Positions 58,471 to 64,000 of a DNA stretch of 64,000 bases are shown piece by piece. The translations under genes were made by a program, and so were the position numbers. Source of the stretch: Blastobasis lacticolella (lineage: Eukaryota > Arthropoda > Insecta > Lepidoptera > Blastobasidae); the NCBI GenBank assembly GCA_905147135.1, contig LR990045.1, positions 18,514,173 to 18,578,172 of the forward strand, written 5' to 3'. The notes beneath the pieces were generated by a model, which did no database searches, was not told where the DNA came from, and saw only the letters and a program-made list of their open reading frames with translations. Within the stretch, counting starts at the first letter, position 1. The number at the start of each line of letters is the position of its first letter.

Positions 58471-58990
58471 CATCATCATCATATCAGCCAGAAGACGCCC
58501 ACTGCTGGGCATAGGCCTCCCCCAGAGATCTCCACAAAGACCGGTCCTGTGCTTTCCGCATCCAGCTGGTACCTGCGATCCTTACCAGGTCGTCGGTCCA
58601 CCTTGTAGGAGGCATACCCACGCTGCGTCTACCGGTACGTGGTCGCCACTCGAGATCTTTACTGCCCCATCGGCCATCTGTTCTTCGAGCTATGTGCCCT
58701 GCCCACTGCCACTTCAGTCTGGCAATCCTTAGAGCTATGTCGGTGACCTTGGTTCGCTTGCGGATCTCCTCATTTCTGACTCGATCGCGCAAAGAAACTC
58801 TTTCCATTGCCCTTTGGGCAACAGTGAGCTTTCTTATAAGGCCCATAGTGAGTGGCCACGTTTCAGATCCGTAAGTCATCACTGGCAACACACATTGGTC
58901 AAAGACCTTCGTCTTGAGACACTGTGGTAATTGGGACGAAAATATGTGGCGTAGCTTCCCGAACGCTGCCCATAAAATAAAATAAAAATG
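58471..58990 (-). mobile_element. 5'-truncated RTE-type LINE, 520 bp
   Basis: Flanked by the duplication TCCTTGAAAT (58461-58470 and 58991-59000); the empty site is seen in unit 1 near 3053. The 3' end, at the left, is a CATCATCATC run on the plus strand, that is an ATGATG tail, as in lepidopteran RTE elements. Only the end of ORF2 remains. Confidence 0.9.
58484..58984 (-). pseudogene. C-terminal end of RTE ORF2
   Basis: The frame reads VLPVMTYGSETWPLT, then WQWAGHIARRTDGRW, then PPTRWTDDLVRIAG. This is the familiar C-terminal region of insect RTE-family ORF2 proteins (endonuclease-reverse transcriptase). The frame is open from near the truncation point; the catalytic domains are missing. 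Confidence 0.88.
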
Positions 58991-59309
58991 TCCTTGAAAT
59001 AAATAACATTATATAATAATTGTGTTCAGGGCTTGTGACGAAATTCCTCTATGAGCACACAATAATACCACAATACTTGTAAAATTGAAAGCCATGTAAG
59101 TAGTTAAAGGGTAGGTGTAGATAACGACAGGTATAAAACCGGAGGAATACATAATATTCTCACGAAACGAGCATTGTTCGGGGGTAAGGAAAATTATCAG
59201 GATAGATAGCGTTAGGTAAGAAAGTTTTTAGAAAGCTATAAATACAGAGTCACTTTATTAGAATTGGGAATTTGTTTAATGATCTCGAATTACTCTTACT
59301 TTAGGTGTT

Positions 59310-59630
59310 TGTTACAACCCGCCTACGACAGCCTACGAGCCAAGAGCTAATCATAGACAGCCTGCGATGCCAACAGCCAACCACGAGCCATACGACAGCC
59401 AACCCAAGCCATACAGCCAATCACAGCTTGTCATTACCTTTCTACCCCACCATGCACCCTAAAACGTACTTTATAAATAGCCTGTATCTCATTTTTAAGG
59501 CAATTCTGTTCAATCCATTGAATAAGGGAAATCTATGCCCTTTGTGTACTTTTAAATATAAAGTAAATAAACACCAAGTGATTGCTATATTCACGTTTTA
59601 ATTTAATTTAAGCCCCTCTGTTTCATCTCA
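59310..59630 (+). repeat. Ty3/gypsy 5' LTR (right edge approximate)
   Basis: Starts TGTTACAACC. TATAAA is at 59472-59477 and AATAAA at 59566-59571, as expected for promoter and poly(A) signals of an LTR. The right edge is placed at a CA near 59625-59630, just before AGAAGTGGGAT. With no 3' copy visible I could not confirm it, and no primer-binding site was assigned to a tRNA. Confidence 0.7.
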
Positions 59631-59641
59631 GAAGTGGGATA

Positions 59642-60358
59642 ATGAAACGCAGTCGCGTCAAAAATCGCCCACAACCATCTAACGAGGCATCACCATATCA
59701 TGTAAGTACGAACGCCAGCGAAGAGGACGACGACAACCCGCCGCCGGCAAAGAAAATCCTGAGAAGACTATTGGAAGACGAAGTACAGAAAGCATTGCAT
59801 GACCTTGATGTTGAGGTTCCCCTCGCCACCAAATCTAAGGAGCACCGCGCTTCGTCACTGATCCCCGAGTTTGACCCCGATAGTGATGACGGTACTACCG
59901 TTACTGCATGGCTTGAAAAGATTGAGCAACTAGGCCATATCCATGGTTGGGACGACACTACAAAAGCCTTTTATCTTCAAGAAAAATTGAGAGGTCAAGC
60001 AAAGAAGTGGTACAACCGTCTTGACGATTACGATCATACTTGGGACAGCTGGAAGAAAATGTTGATGCGTGCTTTCCCTAAACATCGTGATTACGGAAGC
60101 ATGTTGGACGAAATGATGAATAGGAAGAAGTTACCCACGGAATCCATGACCAGGTATTATCAAGATAAAATTGCTCTATGTTTCCGGTGTAAATTGTCCG
60201 ATGTCGCAACTATATCCTGCATTATCAGAGGTTTCAATGTGATCACCCAGAAGAATTATACGAAGGTTTTCTCTGTATGCTCGATGATTACCAATCGCCC
60301 AATTCCATTTTTCGGCCACTACCGCCAAGTAAAGAACACGTCGCCCGACAGACACTAA
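59642..60358 (+). pseudogene. Ty3/gypsy gag, frame-broken near its 3' end
   Basis: Starts at the ATG 11 bases after the presumed LTR end. A lysine/arginine and acidic N-terminus is followed by a capsid-like retrotransposon Gag region (WLEKIEQLGHIHGWDD, then LRGQAKKWYNRLDDYDHTWD). After about residue 195 the frame departs from what is expected. The natural continuation (DHPEELYEGFLCMLDDYQ, then the zinc knuckles) lies in another frame from about 60232. A small deletion or shift between 60200 and 60270 is the simplest reading; a programmed frameshift is less likely because the knuckles normally belong to Gag. Confidence 0.8.
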
Positions 60359-62466
60359 ATAGAAGCTCAACTATGAACACAGAGGCAGATCCATGTCCAA
60401 GGTGCAAGAGGACGGGACATATCTTACGCAACTGCCCATACCCAGACAGTCGGACCTGCTTTATATGTAGAAAAACAGGCCATATTGCTAAATATTGCCC
60501 TACGAATTCTAAACCAACATCGCCTAATAACAACGTGACAGATGTTAAAGAAGTGAAGTTGCTCCAAAACTACAACCAAACATATGAAAAAGTAGCTAAA
60601 ATCAATGGGACTCATGTTAAGTCTTACATTGATACTGGAAGCCAAGTCAACGTACTTTCGATGCACGTTTGTAGTTTGTTGAACCTTGCAGTTACTCCAA
60701 CTTATACCGTTTTTAAAGGATTCTCTGGTAATTTTACGTCCAGCTGCGGAGAAGTAACCTTCCAAATAGAAATAGACGGTTTATCCATGAAGTGTCATGC
60801 ACACCTTACAGACATCGACATGGGAGGCATAAGTCTACTAGTTGGCCAACCAATTATAAACAGTGCTGGTATGACATTGATTGTCAGCAATGGCTCTGCC
60901 ATACTCAAGCAAGACGATGACTTTACCAAGAAAATCGATGTCGTAGAGAAATGCACTCGTTTTAAGGTAGTCACAACAAGCAAAGAATGCCTACTGCCTG
61001 GGTCATCTATTGTAAAAGTTAATGTTGTAGACAATGAAGATGGCAATGACGTCGTCACGGGTCCGCAACATTTTGAACTTGCAGGTATCTCGTATTCCAT
61101 CCCTGCTACCCTGCTGCGTGGTACCACCGGGTTCCTCAAGGTCGTCAACGTTGGCACCCAGAATATCGTCTGGCAGCCGGGCGAGGTGCTGACCAGGGCG
61201 GACAGCTGCACCGCCCAGCCACCAACTAACATTCAGGTTAGTAATCAATCCTTGCCATTAACTCCTGTAGCCATTGCCAAGCCAATAACTAGCCAGCCTA
61301 ATATATCATCGATTATGCACACTAGCCTATCACGTATTAGCACCATTGGGGGTGTTAAATTAGATGAAATCAAAACAGGTCCAATAAATAAAAACGAACA
61401 TAATACTCTCATAAATTTATTGTCAAATTACAGTGATTGTTTTGCCAGTAACACTAAAGAATTAGGATATACAGATTTATTAGACATGAAAATAAATTTA
61501 ACTACTGAACAACCGGTATATCGGCAGCCTTACCGTATGTCGCACAAGGAGCAAGATATAGTTCGAACGAAAGTTTCCGAATTATTAAAGGCGGGCATAA
61601 TCCGGGAGTCCGAATCGTCATTTGCTTCTCCCGTTATCCTTGTTAAGAAAAAAAACGGCGATTATAGGCTCTGTGTCGATTATCGCGCGCTTAACGCTAT
61701 CACAGTGAAAGATAGATATCCAATGCCACATATCGACGATCAGGTCTCGAACTTAGCGGGTAAAAAGTTCTTCATAAGTCTCGATTTGGCACAAGGCTAT
61801 CACCAAGTAAAGATTAATACGGAAGACACACACAAAACCGCTTTCATAACACAACAGGGGCACTACGAATACACTCGCGTACCCTTCGGTCTTGCTAATG
61901 CACCATCTGTTTTTATGCGGGTAATGAACAAGATTGTCGACTCTTTGCGGGTAAACGTCAAAACCGATAAACTCAGTGACGGTACCGACAAGTGTAGTGA
62001 TGCCAAATTTGCGAACGCTTATGAAGTGTTGGCCTTTTTAGACGACTTGTTGTTGCCATATTCCGATATTGCGTTGGGGTTACATATTTTAGAAGAAGTT
62101 TTGCATAAGTTTAGATCCGAAAATTTGAAACTTAATATGAGTAAGTGCGCTTTCTTACAAGATAAAATTACTTACGTAGGTCACGAAATTTCGGCGGATG
62201 GTATTCAACCGGGACAATTAAAAATAACCGCAGTGTCGCAATTTCCTATCCCTAGAAACGTCCACGAGATGCGTCAATTTCTTGGTCTATGTAGTTATTT
62301 TCGCAAATTTATAAATAATTTTGCCGTGATTGCCCAACCATTATCGGACTTAACCAAAAAGAATTCTGTTTGGAATTGGGGTAGTGAACAGTCTAAGAGT
62401 TTTGACAAATTCAAGCAGTGTTTGTGTAACCCGTATTGGCCTTGTATGATCCTGACTTGCCAATAG
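60232..62466 (+). pseudogene. Ty3/gypsy nucleocapsid knuckles, protease and reverse transcriptase
   Basis: Two CCHC knuckles (CPRCKRTGHILRNC and CFICRKTGHIAKYC) near 60393-60500 bind the element RNA. The aspartic protease follows with YIDTGSQVNVLS near 60625. The RT is at about 61490-62330, with YRLCVDYRALNAITVKDRYP, FISLDLAQGYHQV, VPFGLANAP and the catalytic FLDD box near 62036-62047. The connection domain has FLGLCSYFRKFI. The frame closes at 62466 after leaving its natural continuation around 62430. Confidence 0.9.
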
Positions 62467-64000
62467 AGATTCATACGGATGCGTGCAAATCAGGTATTGC
62501 TGGTATCTTACTACAACAACAAAGCGATGGTTCATTGCGCCCTGTTATGTACTTTAGCAGGGTAACTAGTAAAGAGGAAAGTATGTACCATAGCTACGAA
62601 TTAGAGACGCTTGCCGTTGTTGAATCTCTGCGACGATTTAGGGTTTACGTAGTTGGTAAACGCGTTAAAGTAGTAACCGATTGTACTGCTGTCCGAGCCA
62701 CTTTAACAAAGCGCGACATTATCCCTCGTATTGCCCGATGGTGGCTATCAATCCAAGATTTTGATTTGACTATAGAATATCGACCGGGCGACCGCATGAA
62801 GCATGTAGATGCTTTAAGCAGAAACCCGTTCGATACTGTAAATATCCATCGGATTGAAGTGACTAATTGGTTATACACTGTTCAGTGTCAGGATGAGAAA
62901 CTAAAGCAAATTATTGACCAACTTAAGGATGGCTCGGCAGCTCGTGACATAACTAACGAGTATGTGTTTACGAATGACAGGTTGTATAGAAAAACTCTGG
63001 CAGGTATTCGATTAGTCGTTCCATTACTAGCTAGATGGAGGATTGTCCAAATGCATCATGATGACATAGGCCATGTAGGACTGCAGAAATGCTTGGACTT
63101 AATAAAAAAGGAGTACTGGTTTCCCAAAATGACACGTTTTATTTCTAAATATGTAAATGCATGTTCGCACTGCGCTTACGGTAAAGGAAACTATGGCAAG
63201 AAAGAGGGTACATTGTTTCCGATCCCTAAACCCAGTGTACCTATGCACATGGTCCACATTGATCATCTAGGCCCGTTTTGCAGGACCAAGAAAGGCTATC
63301 AGTACATGTTAGTCTTTACAGATGCATTTTCAAAGTTTGTAATTGCTGAACCCACCCGAACTGTCAACTCTGTGGAAACTATTCGTGTACTAAAAAGAAT
63401 ATTTTGTTTATTTGGGTATCCGGATAGGGTTGTGAGCGACCATGGTAAGGCATTTACCAGTAGGAATTTTAAGCAATTTTCTAGTGACAAGCAATTTAAA
63501 CACATTTTGACTTCGATAGCCTGCCCCAGAGCGAATGGACAAGTAGAACGTACTAACCGAACAATCCTTAATGCGTTACGGGCTACTGACCCAAGCAAGG
63601 CTGCAAATAATTGGGCCAATTGTCTGCCAGATGTCTTGTGGGGTATCAATAACTCCCGTAACGAAAGTACAACCTATAAACCGTATGATCTAATGTTTGC
63701 AACAAATTCAAGGCCCCGCTGTGACATTACGACACCTTCACATAGCCAAAATAGTGAACCAGTAAATATTAGACGTCAAAAAGCTAGTGCCTTACTAAAA
63801 AAAACTAGTGATAGGATGAAGCGCAACTTTGACAAAAGTCGTAAACCTAGTAAGGTATATAAGAAGGGAGACTTAGTTCTGTGGAGACAGGCGCCAACTA
63901 GTAGCGCAGCTAAAGTAAATACTAAACTGGACGACATTTACTCTGGCCCCTACGTCATCACTCAAGTGGTTCGTAATGACAGATATAGGATCCGTAGTAT
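62433..64000 (+). pseudogene. Ty3/gypsy RNase H and integrase (continues beyond the window)
   Basis: Open from 62433 to the window end in a frame offset from the RT part. RNase H: IHTDACKSGIAGILL, ELETLAVVESL, VTDCTAV and HVDALSRN supply the acidic and histidine residues. Integrase: zinc region MHHDDIGHVG with CSHC near 63166, then HIDHLGPF, VVSDHGKAF and ANGQVERTNRTI giving the D, D and E. The C-terminal part (KVYKKGDLVLWR, then SGPYVITQV) resembles the small integrase C-terminal domain. The 62430 shift separates this from the RT. Confidence 0.9.

Larger units (their letters stand above)
57398..59309 (+). repeat. Tandem unit 8, internally deleted and truncated by a retrotransposon
   Basis: Follows phase 1 to about 768, then jumps at about 58165 to phase about 2755, losing roughly 2 kb with only a TC overlap at the joint. 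An RTE LINE interrupts it (58471-58990). It ends at 59309, where a Ty3/gypsy LTR begins. The AATAAA signal of the preceding gene is lost in the deletion, so the unit 7 transcript would need another end. Confidence 0.93.
59310..64000 (+). mobile_element. Ty3/gypsy LTR retrotransposon, 5' part (continues beyond the window)
   Basis: It enters unit 8 right after TTAGGTGTT; in the intact units that position continues into ACTTTCGCATGG. It has a 5' LTR, a gag frame, then zinc knuckles, protease, RT, RNase H and integrase in the Ty3/gypsy order. The 3' LTR and target duplication lie outside the window. At least two frame breaks (about 60200-60270 and about 62430) make this copy unlikely to be autonomous. 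Confidence 0.92.

Noticed and set aside
1..64000. CRISPR arrays, rRNA or tRNA genes, bacterial-type operons
   Set aside because: None found; repeats are long and tandem, genes are spliced, and all enzymes seen belong to retroelements or a transposase remnant. The tRNA-Tyr-like strings are primer-binding sites.

Overview
The window is eukaryotic, AT-rich and very probably from a moth or butterfly. Signs of this are a short interspersed-repeat fragment of a type common in Lepidoptera (ending in a TATAATATTAGTATAGAT-like tail), an RTE-type LINE tail of lepidopteran style ending in ATGATG, insect-type BEL/Pao and Ty3/gypsy retrotransposons, and spliced genes with GTAAGT donors. No bacterial operon, rRNA, tRNA or CRISPR array was seen.

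The backbone is a head-to-tail tandem array of a unit of about 6,366 bp, highly similar between copies. Taking base 1 as unit phase 1, the copies are: unit 1 (1-6366), unit 2 (6367-12313, 3' end lost), unit 3 (12314-16388, 5' end lost, fused to unit 2), unit 4 (16389-24797), unit 5 (24798-31163), unit 6 (31164-51030, split by two retroelements), unit 7 (51031-57397) and unit 8 (57398-59309, internally deleted and cut off by a retrotransposon). Each complete unit carries (a) a small two-exon gene predicted to encode a 122-residue protein that I do not recognise, followed by an apparent 3'-UTR exon and a poly(A) signal in the next unit; (b) a decayed piggyBac-like transposase fragment preceded by a possible TATA promoter and splice sites; (c) a lepidopteran interspersed-repeat fragment; and (d) long AT-rich stretches with no convincing gene. 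Six copies of the small gene are intact. One has lost both its start codon and its second exon.

Five mobile elements sit inside single units, each with its own target-site duplication where both ends are visible, so they arrived after the array was amplified or were lost from the other copies. They are: a 5'-truncated, RNase H-bearing LINE (20413-22011, +); an apparently full-length two-ORF LINE (31978-36716, -); a BEL/Pao element with a 2,528-codon gag-pol-env reading frame and three identical 244-bp LTRs (40748-49496, -); a truncated RTE LINE (58471-58990, -); and the 5' part of a frame-broken Ty3/gypsy element running off the end (59310-64000, +).

A tandemly amplified unknown gene with many young retroelements would fit a sex-limited W chromosome or another low-recombination region, but that is inference. 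The points most worth a second look are the unknown amplified gene, the three-LTR BEL element with its 156-bp coding-free passenger, and the recurrent deletion boundary shared by two rearranged units.
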